Assembly: GCA_019347575.1 (NCBI GenBank)
Contig: JAHWKY010000014.1
Location: forward strand, 1 to 64,000
Direction of reading: 5' to 3'
DNA from: Actinomycetota bacterium
GTDB taxonomy: Bacteria > Actinomycetota > Nitriliruptoria > Nitriliruptorales > Nitriliruptoraceae
DNA length: 64,000 nt
Positions 25,168 through 34,182 of the stretch are shown piece after piece (position 1 is the stretch's first letter; each line of letters starts with the position of its first letter). Made by a program: the position numbers and the translations under genes. Under the pieces are notes generated by a model. That model had not been told where the DNA came from and made no database searches. It was given only the letters and a program-made list of their open reading frames with translations.

Positions 25168-26096
25168 CGGTCCCGCACCTGCATCCCGTCATCGCGGTCG
25201 CGGCGGTCGGCGTGGTGATGGCCGCGGGAGTGTGGGTGGCGGCGATGGCCGATCGCCTGCTGACGGCACGCGCCGCCGGCGCCCCGCTGACGGGACAGCT
25301 CGCCGCACCCTGGCGACGCGCCAGCCTGCTCCTGGTACAGCAGCAGACGACGACCGAGCGCCCCGACGTGACGCTGTGGCGGCTCGCGCCGGCGATGTAC
25401 GGAGCGATGGCGGCGACCATCGTTGTGCCGGTGCCCCTCACCGAGGGGGCCGTCGCGGCCGACGTGCGAACGGGCATCGTCCTGATCGGCGCGGCCGAGG
25501 TCGGAGCCATGGTCGCGATCTTCCTCAACGGCTGGTCCGCCAACAGCTACCCCGCACTCGTGGGCGCGTACCGCATCCTCGCCATGGGCCTGTCGTACGT
25601 GCTGCTGAGCATGTTCGTGCTCATCGCGGCCGCACTCCCGGCGGAGTCACTGTCGGTCGGCGCGATCGTGGCGTCGCAGGAGCCGCTCTGGAACGTGGTC
25701 CGACAGCCGCTCGGTCTGCCGCTGTGGCTCATCGTCGGTCTGGGTGTGGCGTTCTGGGGGCCGCTCGAGCTCCCGGATGGTCGCGACCTCGGAGGCGGGA
25801 CCGCGGCCGAGACCGCCGGGGCGCACCGGCTCGTCTGGGAGCTGTCGCGCTACGCGATGCTCGTCGCCTACGCGGTGGTCGGCGCGGCCGTGTTCCTCGG
25901 CGGCCACCACGGCCCGCTCTTGCCGGGCTGGGCGTGGATGGCGGTGAAGTCGCTCGGGCTCCTCGTGGCGCTCGTGGCCAGTCGTCAGGTCGTGGGCCGC
26001 GTGCCCCCGGAACGGTTCGTGCTGTGGACGTGGACGGTGCTGCTGCCGCTGGCGTTCCTGGATCTGCTCATCGCCGGGCTCGAGGCGCTGCCGTGA
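25164..26096 (+). CDS. nuoH: NuoH-like complex I membrane subunit (divergent)
   Basis: A 310-residue protein with about eight membrane helices. LLLVQQQTTTERPDVTLWRLAP corresponds to the quinone-side loop near the N-terminus of NuoH, and WGPLELPDGRDLGGGTAAE to the P-F-D-L-P-E-x-E-x-E-L loop, where most of the usual glutamates are changed. Later ETAGAHRLVWELSRYAML replaces T-E-Y-S-G...E-Y-x-N. The TTG at 25164 overlaps the preceding stop (TTGA) after CGGAGG. NuoH normally couples quinone reduction to proton movement; the lost acidic residues suggest a changed coupling site. Confidence 0.75.
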   Translation: MTVPHLHPVIAVAAVGVVMAAGVWVAAMADRLLTARAAGAPLTGQLAAPWRRASLLLVQQQTTTERPDVTLWRLAPAMYGAMAATIVVPVPLTEGAVAADVRTGIVLIGAAEVGAMVAIFLNGWSANSYPALVGAYRILAMGLSYVLLSMFVLIAAALPAESLSVGAIVASQEPLWNVVRQPLGLPLWLIVGLGVAFWGPLELPDGRDLGGGTAAETAGAHRLVWELSRYAMLVAYAVVGAAVFLGGHHGPLLPGWAWMAVKSLGLLVALVASRQVVGRVPPERFVLWTWTVLLPLAFLDLLIAGLEALP

Positions 26097-26728
26097 GCGC
26101 GCCGCTCGCTGCCGACATCGCCTTCTGGGGCTTCGGGCTCGCCGCGGTGTGGTTCGGCTGGCGCGTCTTCGTGACCGACTCGATGGTCCGAGCGACGTTC
26201 GCGCTGCTCGCGTCGTTCGTCAACGTCGGCGCGATGATGGTGCTGCTCGTCGCCGAGTACCTCGGCGTCGCGCTGCTGTTCATGATGACGGTCGAGATGA
26301 CCGTCATGGCCATCTTCATGGTGGCGTTCATGATGAACCCTGCTGGCCTGAACCCGATGCAGATGGTCCACCAGCACACGGTCGCGATCGTCGCGGGCGC
26401 GCTGACCTTCATCGGACTCGCCGCCCTCGCGCTGCTCGCCGACTGGCCCGATGACCCCGTCGCCGCCCACGTCGACGCTGTGCCGAGCACGACCATCGAG
26501 GATCTCGGCACCGAGCTGCTCGGTGGCTCGATGCTCGTGTTCGAGTCGGCGGGGGTGACGCTGCTCGCGACCATGATCGGGGCGGTGATCCTGTCCTCAC
26601 GTCGGGGACGCTACGGCCCGTCCGACGAGGGCTCGACACCGCCACCGCTCGACCCTGACGACCCTCACGGCCGCACGGCGGAACCGCAGCCGGCGACCGA
26701 TCAGGGCGGCCACCACCATCACCACTGA
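26093..26728 (+). CDS. nuoJ: NuoJ-like subunit with natural C-terminal polyhistidine
   Basis: A 211-residue protein with five membrane segments. VRATFALLASFVNVGAMMV, EYLGVALLFMMTVEMTVMAI and, near the end, ESAGVTLLATMIGAVILSS match NuoJ (the last is the G-V-x-L-L-x-x-L-I-G-A-x-x-L helix). GTG at 26093 overlaps the nuoH stop. The protein ends in a Pro/Asp-rich tail finishing GGHHHHH, five consecutive histidines, which is odd for this subunit and might bind a metal. Upstream residues in the same frame belong to nuoH antisense coding and are not included. Confidence 0.85.
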   Translation: MSAPLAADIAFWGFGLAAVWFGWRVFVTDSMVRATFALLASFVNVGAMMVLLVAEYLGVALLFMMTVEMTVMAIFMVAFMMNPAGLNPMQMVHQHTVAIVAGALTFIGLAALALLADWPDDPVAAHVDAVPSTTIEDLGTELLGGSMLVFESAGVTLLATMIGAVILSSRRGRYGPSDEGSTPPPLDPDDPHGRTAEPQPATDQGGHHHHH

Positions 26729-26740
26729 GGAGACGAGCCC

Positions 26741-27046
26741 TTGGGACTGCAGGCTGCGCTGGTCATCGCCGCCGCGCTCATCGGCGTGGGCGTCTACGGC
26801 GTGCTGTCGCAGCAGACCTTCGTGATGATCATGATGGGCTTCGAGCTCGCGATCAACGGGGTGATGCTGGCCGGCGCGGCCTTCTGGGCCTACTCGACCG
26901 GTGGCCCTCCCCAGGGACAGGTGCTGGTCATCATCGCGATGCTGGTCATGGCGGTCGAGGCTGCCATGGGCTTCGCGCTGGTCATCGCCGTCTACCGCGC
27001 CCGTCAGGTCGACATGACCGAGGGCATCGACACGCTGAAGGGCTGA
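26741..27046 (+). CDS. nuoK: NuoK-like complex I subunit
   Basis: A 101-residue, three-helix protein. The two proton-channel glutamates of NuoK are present: Glu35 in MMGFELAING and Glu73 in MAVEAAMGFAL. TTG start at 26741 is preceded by GAGGAGACGAG. Length and helix spacing are standard (MrpC/NuoK family). Together with L, M and N it forms the proton-conducting arm. Confidence 0.9.
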   Translation: MGLQAALVIAAALIGVGVYGVLSQQTFVMIMMGFELAINGVMLAGAAFWAYSTGGPPQGQVLVIIAMLVMAVEAAMGFALVIAVYRARQVDMTEGIDTLKG

Positions 27047-27050
27047 TGCG

Positions 27051-29015
27051 GTGACCTGGATGCTCGTGCTGCTGCCGCTGCTCGCGGGCCCGCTCACCTG
27101 GTGGGCCTCCGGGCGCGTCGCGGAGGACCGACGCCGTGTCTTCTTGGCGTCCGTCGGTGGGACGACGCTCGTCGTCACGACGGCCGTTGGTGTCGCGGTC
27201 GCGGTGCAGCGTCCGAGCAGCGTGGCCGAGCTCGGGGAGGGATGGCGGCTCGTCCACGACGTCACACCGCTGGCCGGCATCGTCGCGGTGCTGGTGCCGG
27301 TGGTCGCGCTGCTCGTCGTGGTGTACGCCGCGGCTCACGAGCAGGCACGCGGGCTCGGTCGCCTGATCGGTGGCCTGGTCGCGTTCGTCGGGGCGATGGA
27401 GCTGATCGTCGTCGCGGGCGACCTCCTGACGCTGCTGATCGGCTGGGAGCTCGTCGGGGCGGTCTCGTGGGGACTGATCGCGCAGGACTGGCGCGACCCG
27501 ACCGTCCCACGTCAGGCCGCGCACGCGTTCAACGCGACCCGCCTGGGCGACCTGGGGCTGTTCGTCGCCGCGGGTGCGGCGCTCGCGGGGGTCGGAACCC
27601 TCGACTACGACGGGCTCGGAACGCTGTCGGGTGGTGAGCTGCACGTCGTCGTAGCCGGTGTGATCCTCGCCGCCACCGCGAAATCGGCGCAGGGGCCGTT
27701 CGCACCCTGGCTGTTCTCGGCGATGGCCGGTCCCAGCTCGGTGTCGGCACTGCTGCACTCCGCGACGATGGTGGCGGCCGGGGCGTACCTGCTGGCACGC
27801 CTCCACCCGGTCCTCGACCGAGCCGACTGGTTCGGGCCGACGACGATCGGCATCGGACTCGCGACCGCGCTGGCCGGAGGAGCTGTCGCCGCGCTCCAGA
27901 CCCACACCAAGAAGCTGCTCGCCGCCTCGACGTCGGCGCAGTACGGGTTGATGTTCGTGGCCGTTGGTGGCGGCTTCCCTGCCGCTGCGACCGCGCACCT
28001 GGTCACCCACGCGGTGTTCAAGTCCCTGCTCTTCCTGGTCGCGGGCATCGCGATCGTGGTCACGGGCAGTGCCACGCTGGGACGCCACCGGCTCGGCTCG
28101 CACCTACCGATCGTTGCGGGGGCCTCACTCGTCGGTGCGCTGGCGCTGGCCGCGGTCCCTCCCCTCGGCGCGGCGTGGACCAAGGAGGAGGTGGTCGCGG
28201 CCGGCGGTCACCACGCCCCGTGGCTCGCCGTCGCGGTGGCGATCGCGGGGGGACTGTCGGCGCTCTACGCCGCACGGTTCCACCTGCTGTCGTACGGACC
28301 GACCCAGGGCGGTCTGCGCGATCTCGGTCGGCCGTCGCGTAGCGAGCGGGGCGCCGTCGTCGCCCTCGCGGCCGCGTCGATCGGGCTGGGTGTGCTGCTC
28401 ATCCCGGGCTCGGCTGAAGCCGTGTCCGACCTGTTCGACGCCCCGCTGCCACCTGGCGAACCCTGGGAGCTCGCGCTGTCGCTGCTCCTCGTCGCGGCGG
28501 GCATGTGGACCGCAGCCGTCGCCGACCGGCGCGACCGGCTCGGCAGCCTCGGCATGACCGGGGCCACCTCGCAGGCTGCGGACTGGCTCGGCCTGCCCAC
28601 ACTGACCCGCCGTGCGGTCGACGGTGCGCTGCGTCTGGCAGCGGCCGCGGCGCGGTTCGACGACCGCATCGTTGATGCCGGCGTGCGCGTCGCGGCGGCC
28701 GTCGGCGTCGGTCTGTCGTGGCTCCTCGCGGGACCGGGCGCCTGGAACCTGCCCCGGAAGGGCGTGCGGCGGGGTGTCGAACCCAGCGTTGACCGGGTCG
28801 TTCACGGGGCCGCCGCGGCGGTCCGGTGGCTCGCGGACCGCGCCTCGGTGCTGATCGAGCTCGTCGTCGACGGCGTGGTCGAGGGGACCGCGACTGGCGT
28901 CGGGGTCGCGGGGCGTGATCTCCGACGGCTCCAGACGGGACAGGTCCACCACTACTACGTGTTGATCGTCGTCGGTCTCGGGCTGCTCGTGGCCGTGGCC
29001 GCCATCTGGAGGTAG
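27051..29015 (+). CDS. nuoL: NuoL-like proton-pumping subunit
   Basis: A 654-residue antiporter-like subunit with about 14-16 helices. The key charges are present: Glu133 in LIGWELVGAVSW and Lys211 in ATAKSAQGPFAPWL, followed by AMAGPSSVSALLHSATMV. The C-terminal third carries the extra helices expected for the lateral helix of NuoL, though this part (VDGALRLAAAAARFDDRI and repeats of charged segments) is poorly conserved. GTG start, 4 bases after nuoK. Confidence 0.9.
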   Translation: MTWMLVLLPLLAGPLTWWASGRVAEDRRRVFLASVGGTTLVVTTAVGVAVAVQRPSSVAELGEGWRLVHDVTPLAGIVAVLVPVVALLVVVYAAAHEQARGLGRLIGGLVAFVGAMELIVVAGDLLTLLIGWELVGAVSWGLIAQDWRDPTVPRQAAHAFNATRLGDLGLFVAAGAALAGVGTLDYDGLGTLSGGELHVVVAGVILAATAKSAQGPFAPWLFSAMAGPSSVSALLHSATMVAAGAYLLARLHPVLDRADWFGPTTIGIGLATALAGGAVAALQTHTKKLLAASTSAQYGLMFVAVGGGFPAAATAHLVTHAVFKSLLFLVAGIAIVVTGSATLGRHRLGSHLPIVAGASLVGALALAAVPPLGAAWTKEEVVAAGGHHAPWLAVAVAIAGGLSALYAARFHLLSYGPTQGGLRDLGRPSRSERGAVVALAAASIGLGVLLIPGSAEAVSDLFDAPLPPGEPWELALSLLLVAAGMWTAAVADRRDRLGSLGMTGATSQAADWLGLPTLTRRAVDGALRLAAAAARFDDRIVDAGVRVAAAVGVGLSWLLAGPGAWNLPRKGVRRGVEPSVDRVVHGAAAAVRWLADRASVLIELVVDGVVEGTATGVGVAGRDLRRLQTGQVHHYYVLIVVGLGLLVAVAAIWR

Positions 29016-29018
29016 TCG

Positions 29019-30503
29019 ATGCTCACCGCTGCCGTCCTGGTCCCGCTGGTCGGGGCGATCGCGTTGGCGCTGTGGCCCCGCGCGTCCGAACGCACCGCGC
29101 GGGGAGTCGGGGTGGTCACGACACTCGTCCCGCTGGTGCTGCTGATCGTGACGTGGGGCCGCTTCGAAGCCGGCGCGAGCGACCCGTTCCAGCTGGTCGA
29201 GCGGATCGAGTGGATCCCTCAGCTCGGTGCGTCGTTCGCCTTCGGCGTCGACGGCATCGGCCTCGCCGTGGCCGCGACCGCAGCGCTCCTCTTCGTCGTC
29301 GCGGTCGTCTACCCCGCCGACACCCGGGGGCGCCCACGACAGTACGTGGCATGGTTCCTCTTCCTCGACGCGGTCTCGCTCGGCCTGTTCCTCACGGTCG
29401 ACCTGCTGCTGTTCTACGTCTTCTTCGACCTGTCGCTGGTCGGGATGTACTTCCTGATCTCGTCGTGGGGGCATGGCGATCCCAAGCGCGCGGCGTTGAA
29501 GTTCTTCCTCTACACGCTGGCCGGATCGCTGGTGATGCTGTTGGGGGTGCTGGCCATCTACCTGGGTACCGAGCCGCGCACGTTCGACATGGCCGAGGTG
29601 ATCGCCCAGCAGCCGCTCGCGGGTGAGGCGACCCGGGCCGGGCTCGCACTGCTCGCGCTCATGATCGGTCTGGGCATCAAGTCGCCGGTGGTGCCGTTCC
29701 ACACCTGGCTGCCGCCTGCCCACGTCGACGCGCCCGGTCCCGCGTCGACCATCCTCGCGGGCGTGCTGCTGAAGATGGGGACGTTCGGGATGATCCGCCT
29801 CCCCTACGCCATGCTGCGCGACAGCTTCCAGCGTTGGGCCTTCGTCATCGCCGTCGTGGCGGTGATCTCGATCGTGTACGGGGCGCTGGTCGCGTTCGGG
29901 CAACGCGACCTCAAGCGGCGCATCGCCTACACGTCGGTCAACCACATGGGCTACACGGTCCTGGGTGTCGCGGCGGCCGGTGCCTTGATCGGGGGTGACG
30001 AGGCCGCACGAGAGCTCGCGCTGACCGGCGCGACGGTCGAGATGGTCGCGCACGGGCTGATCACCGGAGCGCTGTTCCTCATCGCGGGCTCGTTCTGGCA
30101 GCGGGGCGGGGAGTACGACCTCGACGCGTACGGCGGGCTCGCCGGTCAGGCACCCAAGCTCGCCGGCGCCACGACCATCGCGGCTTTCGCCAGCCTCGGG
30201 CTGCCCGGACTGGCGGGGTTCGTCGCCGAGTTCCACGTCTTCGTCGGGACCTTCTCGGTGTTCCCGGTGCTCGCTGCCGTCGGCCTGCTGGGCATCCTGA
30301 TCACCGCCGCCCTGTTCCTCCAGGTGCTCCAGGAGCTGTTCCTCGGGGACCTGCCCGACCGGTGGCGTGGGTTCCCCGATCTCGTCCCCCGCGAGGTGTC
30401 TGCCCTCGGGGTGCTGCTCGCGCTGACGGTCCTGATCGGAGTCTGGCCGGGGTGGCTGCTCGACGTGGTCCGTGACGGAACGGCGTGGCTCGTGGGGTCG
30501 TGA
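29019..30503 (+). CDS. nuoM: NuoM-like proton-pumping subunit
   Basis: A 494-residue antiporter-like subunit. GIKSPVVPFHTWLPPAHVDA contains the channel Lys (Lys221) and ILAGVLLKMGTFGMIRL follows in normal order. The essential Glu of the NuoM helix-5 motif (F-Y-x-F-F-E) is Asp137 here (FYVFFDLSLVGMYFL), a conservative but notable change. ATG at 29019, 3 bases after nuoL; the stop overlaps the nuoN start. Confidence 0.9.
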   Translation: MLTAAVLVPLVGAIALALWPRASERTARGVGVVTTLVPLVLLIVTWGRFEAGASDPFQLVERIEWIPQLGASFAFGVDGIGLAVAATAALLFVVAVVYPADTRGRPRQYVAWFLFLDAVSLGLFLTVDLLLFYVFFDLSLVGMYFLISSWGHGDPKRAALKFFLYTLAGSLVMLLGVLAIYLGTEPRTFDMAEVIAQQPLAGEATRAGLALLALMIGLGIKSPVVPFHTWLPPAHVDAPGPASTILAGVLLKMGTFGMIRLPYAMLRDSFQRWAFVIAVVAVISIVYGALVAFGQRDLKRRIAYTSVNHMGYTVLGVAAAGALIGGDEAARELALTGATVEMVAHGLITGALFLIAGSFWQRGGEYDLDAYGGLAGQAPKLAGATTIAAFASLGLPGLAGFVAEFHVFVGTFSVFPVLAAVGLLGILITAALFLQVLQELFLGDLPDRWRGFPDLVPREVSALGVLLALTVLIGVWPGWLLDVVRDGTAWLVGS

Positions 30504-31912
30504 TGCCGGTCGAGCACGTCGTCCCCGAGATCGCGGTCGTGATCGGTGCCGCGGTCGTGCTCGTGGTCGCCATGTTCACTCGGCGTGCCCGGCAGTGGGT
30601 GAACGCCCCGCTGGCGCTCCTGACGCTGGCTGCCGCCGCCGGGTTCACGATCGACGTCGCGATCAACGGCTCGCCCCTCACGACGATGCACGCTTCGTGG
30701 GCGGTGGATCCCGTGACCCACGCAGCCCGGCTGACCATCCTCGGCGCCACCGCGATCGCGGTCGTGCTCGCCCCGGAGTGGTTGCGACGCGACCCGCGTC
30801 ACGGGGAGTACTACGGCGTGCTGCTGCTGTCGGCCCTCGGGGCGATGCTGATGGCTGGCGCCGCCGACACGATGGAGCTCGTCCTCGGACTGCTGCTCGC
30901 GTCGATCACGGGCTACACGCTCGCCGCCTACCACCGTGGATCGGCGGCATCGGTCGAGGCTGGGATGAAGTTCTTCCTCGTCGGGGGCCTGGCCAACGTC
31001 GCCCTCATCACCGGGGTCGTGCTGCTGTTCGGCGTCACCGGGACGACGGGGTACGAGCACGCGGCCATGGCGCTCGACGGAGCCTCCCGACCGGTGCTCG
31101 TGACCGCCGTCACGCTCATCACCGTCGGCCTCGCGTTCGAGCTCGGAGCCATCCCGGCGCACACGTGGATGCCCGACGTCGCCGAAGGCGCGCCAGCACC
31201 GGCAGCGGCGTTCCTGACCGTCGTGCCGAAGATCGGCGCGCTGGTCGGTCTCGCCCGCCTGCTGTCGATCCTGCCCGAGCCGCAGGTGGGGTGGCGGCCC
31301 CTGGTCGCCGTCATCGCGGTCATGACGATGACCCTCGGGAACCTCGCCGCGCTGTGGCAGGACGACGTCCGACGGCTGCTCGGCTGGTCCTCGGTCTCCC
31401 AGTCGGGCTACGGGCTGATGGCGATCGTCGCCATCGGGCACAGCGATCGCGCCATCCCGGCTCTCATCACGTTCCTGATCGCGTACGCGCTCGCGAACCT
31501 CGCGGCCTTCGGCGTGGTCGTCGAGCTGCGTGGCCGCACCGCCATCGCCGACTACGACGGGCTCGCCCGGGCCCGGCCATGGCTGGCAGCCGTCCTCGTG
31601 GTCGCGTTCCTGTCGCTGGTGGGGATCCCGCCGTTGGCAGGCTTCGTCGCCAAGCTGGAGCTGTTCACCGCCACCATCGACGCGGGCTACGCGTGGCTGG
31701 CGATCGCCGCCGTGCTGAACACCGTCGTCTCGCTGTTCTACTACCTGCGCGTCCTCGGGCCGGCCTACACCGCCGAGGCGCCTCGCGCCGTCCCGGTGCT
31801 GGGGCGCTGGGCCGGCATCGGGGCGGGCGTGGCCGCCGCGGGGCTGCTCACCGTGGGGCTGCTCGCCGGGCCGGTCTCGCGTGGCCTCGAGGGCGCACCG
31901 CTGCTCCCCTGA
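30503..31912 (+). CDS. nuoN: NuoN-like proton-pumping subunit
   Basis: A 469-residue third antiporter-like subunit: MELVLGLLLASITGYTLAAY, GMKFFLVGGLANVALI, IPAHTWMPDVAEGAPAPAAAFL and the WSSVSQSGYGLMAI region match NuoN. ATG at 30503 overlaps the nuoM stop (TGATG). It ends the cluster; no C, E, F, G or I subunit gene follows, and the next gene is convergent. Confidence 0.9.
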   Translation: MPVEHVVPEIAVVIGAAVVLVVAMFTRRARQWVNAPLALLTLAAAAGFTIDVAINGSPLTTMHASWAVDPVTHAARLTILGATAIAVVLAPEWLRRDPRHGEYYGVLLLSALGAMLMAGAADTMELVLGLLLASITGYTLAAYHRGSAASVEAGMKFFLVGGLANVALITGVVLLFGVTGTTGYEHAAMALDGASRPVLVTAVTLITVGLAFELGAIPAHTWMPDVAEGAPAPAAAFLTVVPKIGALVGLARLLSILPEPQVGWRPLVAVIAVMTMTLGNLAALWQDDVRRLLGWSSVSQSGYGLMAIVAIGHSDRAIPALITFLIAYALANLAAFGVVVELRGRTAIADYDGLARARPWLAAVLVVAFLSLVGIPPLAGFVAKLELFTATIDAGYAWLAIAAVLNTVVSLFYYLRVLGPAYTAEAPRAVPVLGRWAGIGAGVAAAGLLTVGLLAGPVSRGLEGAPLLP

Positions 31913-32045
31913 CCGCGACGGGTACACCGCGACGAGCCAGGCAGAACACGCCCCGATGCCCGCTCGATGTACGCGATACGGTGCCATCTGGCAACGGATC
32001 ACTTTCGTCGACATGCCAGAAGCGCTGCGGCCACGGAGCGGGTCG

Positions 32046-33923
32046 TCAGCTGACGGACCCGACCTCTTCGGACGTCGAGGGATGATCTCCAGTGGGGTTC
32101 GCGCGGACGAGGAGCACGACCTCGTCCCCCGCCTCGAGATCGTCGGCCGTATCGAAGAGGATGCGGTTCTCGCCGCGCAGCACGACCAGTGGCAGTCCGC
32201 GTCGCTGAACCTCCCAGACCGCCCGCAGCCGCTGCGCGTCGCCCTCGTCCGCCACCCTCTCGGTGACGATCTCGGTCCGGTTCGTCGTCAGCCACCCCTC
32301 CCACAGGCCGATGTCGACGTGGCCACCGAACAGCGGCTCCGCCCCGGCGTTCTCGCTGAAGCTGCGCAGGCCCGCGCTCATCGAGGCCCGCAACGCCGCG
32401 AGCACGCGCGGCACGAAGAACTCCTCGCGAGCGATGCGCGCCGCCAGCACGTTCACCTCGGCGTTGGTCGTCATCGCGGCGAACACCCCAGCCTCCTCGA
32501 TCCGTGCCCGCTGCATCGTCTCGGCGTCGAGCACATCCCCTCTGACGGCGCTGAGCCCCTCCCGCCGCGCTTGAGCGCACAGGTCGGGGTTGGAGTCGAT
32601 GAGGGTCACCGGCCGGGCATCGCCCAGCTGCGAGGCGATCGTGCGCGGTAGCGGTCCCGCGCCGCAGAGGACGACCCGGCGGCGGGCACTCTCGGAGCGA
32701 TCGAGCTCTCCGTGTCGACGCAGCCATCGCACGCCGGCCGTCAACAGGATCGGAACGGTCGCGGTCGTGAAGATGGCCATGAAGACCAGGATCGTGAACA
32801 GCTCAGCCGAGATGAGCCCGAGCTCGAGACCGATCCCGGCCACGATGATCTCGACCGCGCCGCGACCGTTCATCGCCATACCGAGCACCAGGCCCTCACG
32901 CCAGCCGTACTGCGTCGGGATGTAGAACAGTGCGGTGCCTCCGATCTTGCCGAACATGGCCACCGCGAGGACGCCGAGCAGCAGTGCCAGGTCGGTCCGG
33001 AACACGTCGAGGTCGATCTGGAAGCCAGCGGTGACGAAGAACACCGGCGCGAGGAAGCCGACCGAGATGTCGTGGATGGTCCGGTTCACCTCCGTGAAGA
33101 CGCGGCCCCCGAGCGCCTCGCTGCGCAGGAACAGTCCCGCGACGAAGGCGCCGAGGATGGGGTGCAGACCGGCGTACTCAGCTATCTCGGCGAACGCGAG
33201 TCCACTGCCGAGCACGAAGATGAAGGCGAGGCTGCGGTCGTTGCCGGACACGCGAGCTACCAGGCGGCCCAGCCGTGGGAGCAGGAGCGCACCGATCAGG
33301 CCGGTCACGACGAAGAAGGCCACCGCTTCGCCCGCTACCCGGGCAGTGCCGAACACATCGAACGCGCCGAGTTCGACGAATCCGATGATGCCGGCGAACA
33401 CGATCAGCGTCGCCGTGTCGGACAGCAGCGCCCCCGCCATGAGCACGGACGCGATCCGGGTATCGAGCAGCTTGAGGTCGAGCAGGATGCGCGACTTGGT
33501 CGCCAACGACGTCACACCGACGGCACTGCCGACGAACAGCCCGGCGATGGCGGAGCCACCGGTCAGCATGATCAGGCCGAACCCCAGGCCGAAGGGGACG
33601 ACGAAGCCACCCACCGCTGCGAGCAGACCGGGCACGGAGGCGCGTCGGAGATCACGGACGTCGATCTCGGTGCCGATGTAGAGCATCATCAGGATGACCC
33701 CGAGGTCACCGATGATGGTGAGCGCGTCGCTACTGTCGAGCAGCCCCAGGAGCGGTGGGCCGAGGAGGATGCCGACGATGAGTTCACCCAGGATCGCCGG
33801 GTAGCCGACGTGCACGGCGAGCCGCCCAGCGGCCCATGCGGCTACCAGTACGGCGAGCAGGTTGCCGACGCTGAAGGCCCCGTGAGCCGCCGTTTCCTGA
33901 GCGGCGAGCACTGCTTCGGTCAC
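32046..33923 (-). CDS. CPA2 cation/proton antiporter with C-terminal TrkA-N/RCK domain
   Basis: A 625-residue protein. Residues 1 to about 400 form a 12-13 helix Na+/H+-exchanger fold with GELIVGILLGPPLLGL, GALLSDTATLIVFA (the conserved acid of the transport site) and FFVTAGFQIDLDVF. From about residue 405, RRVVLCGAGPLPRTIASQL begins a Rossmann-type TrkA-N domain with VTLIDSNPDLC, then a small TrkA-C-like end (RILFDTADDLEAGDEVVLLV). The architecture is that of KefB/KefC and YjbQ-type K+ efflux systems gated by nucleotide. GTG start at 33923. Confidence 0.9.
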   Translation of the reverse strand: MTEAVLAAQETAAHGAFSVGNLLAVLVAAWAAGRLAVHVGYPAILGELIVGILLGPPLLGLLDSSDALTIIGDLGVILMMLYIGTEIDVRDLRRASVPGLLAAVGGFVVPFGLGFGLIMLTGGSAIAGLFVGSAVGVTSLATKSRILLDLKLLDTRIASVLMAGALLSDTATLIVFAGIIGFVELGAFDVFGTARVAGEAVAFFVVTGLIGALLLPRLGRLVARVSGNDRSLAFIFVLGSGLAFAEIAEYAGLHPILGAFVAGLFLRSEALGGRVFTEVNRTIHDISVGFLAPVFFVTAGFQIDLDVFRTDLALLLGVLAVAMFGKIGGTALFYIPTQYGWREGLVLGMAMNGRGAVEIIVAGIGLELGLISAELFTILVFMAIFTTATVPILLTAGVRWLRRHGELDRSESARRRVVLCGAGPLPRTIASQLGDARPVTLIDSNPDLCAQARREGLSAVRGDVLDAETMQRARIEEAGVFAAMTTNAEVNVLAARIAREEFFVPRVLAALRASMSAGLRSFSENAGAEPLFGGHVDIGLWEGWLTTNRTEIVTERVADEGDAQRLRAVWEVQRRGLPLVVLRGENRILFDTADDLEAGDEVVLLVRANPTGDHPSTSEEVGSVS

Positions 33924-34182
33924 GGTGCTCCCGTGGTCGAGGGCTCAGCAGCCAACCATACCCAGCCCACGAGTGTGGTACCCGACTCGCGCCGAACGCT
34001 CCCCACGGTGGTGCCGGTGCTGGACGCGTAACCCATGCTCCAGATCGCTCGGCGCAAGGCTCTCGACCTGATCGACACCGGGCCACTTCTTGTCCCGCGA
34101 TGCAACCAACCTGAGCCGTGTGACGTCTTCCTCTCGACGCCGCGAGCAACGGTGCTCCAGCACCTCCTGAACAGGAACGACG

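Noticed and set aside
28125-30236. A 703-residue open frame on the minus strand across nuoL and nuoM
   Set aside because: It is antisense to two clearly conserved genes, is full of His/Arg/Asp/Gly runs, and has no domain. Long shadow frames are expected at this GC content.
30146-32014. A 622-residue minus-strand frame across nuoM/nuoN
   Set aside because: Same reasoning: low-complexity, antisense to conserved membrane proteins.
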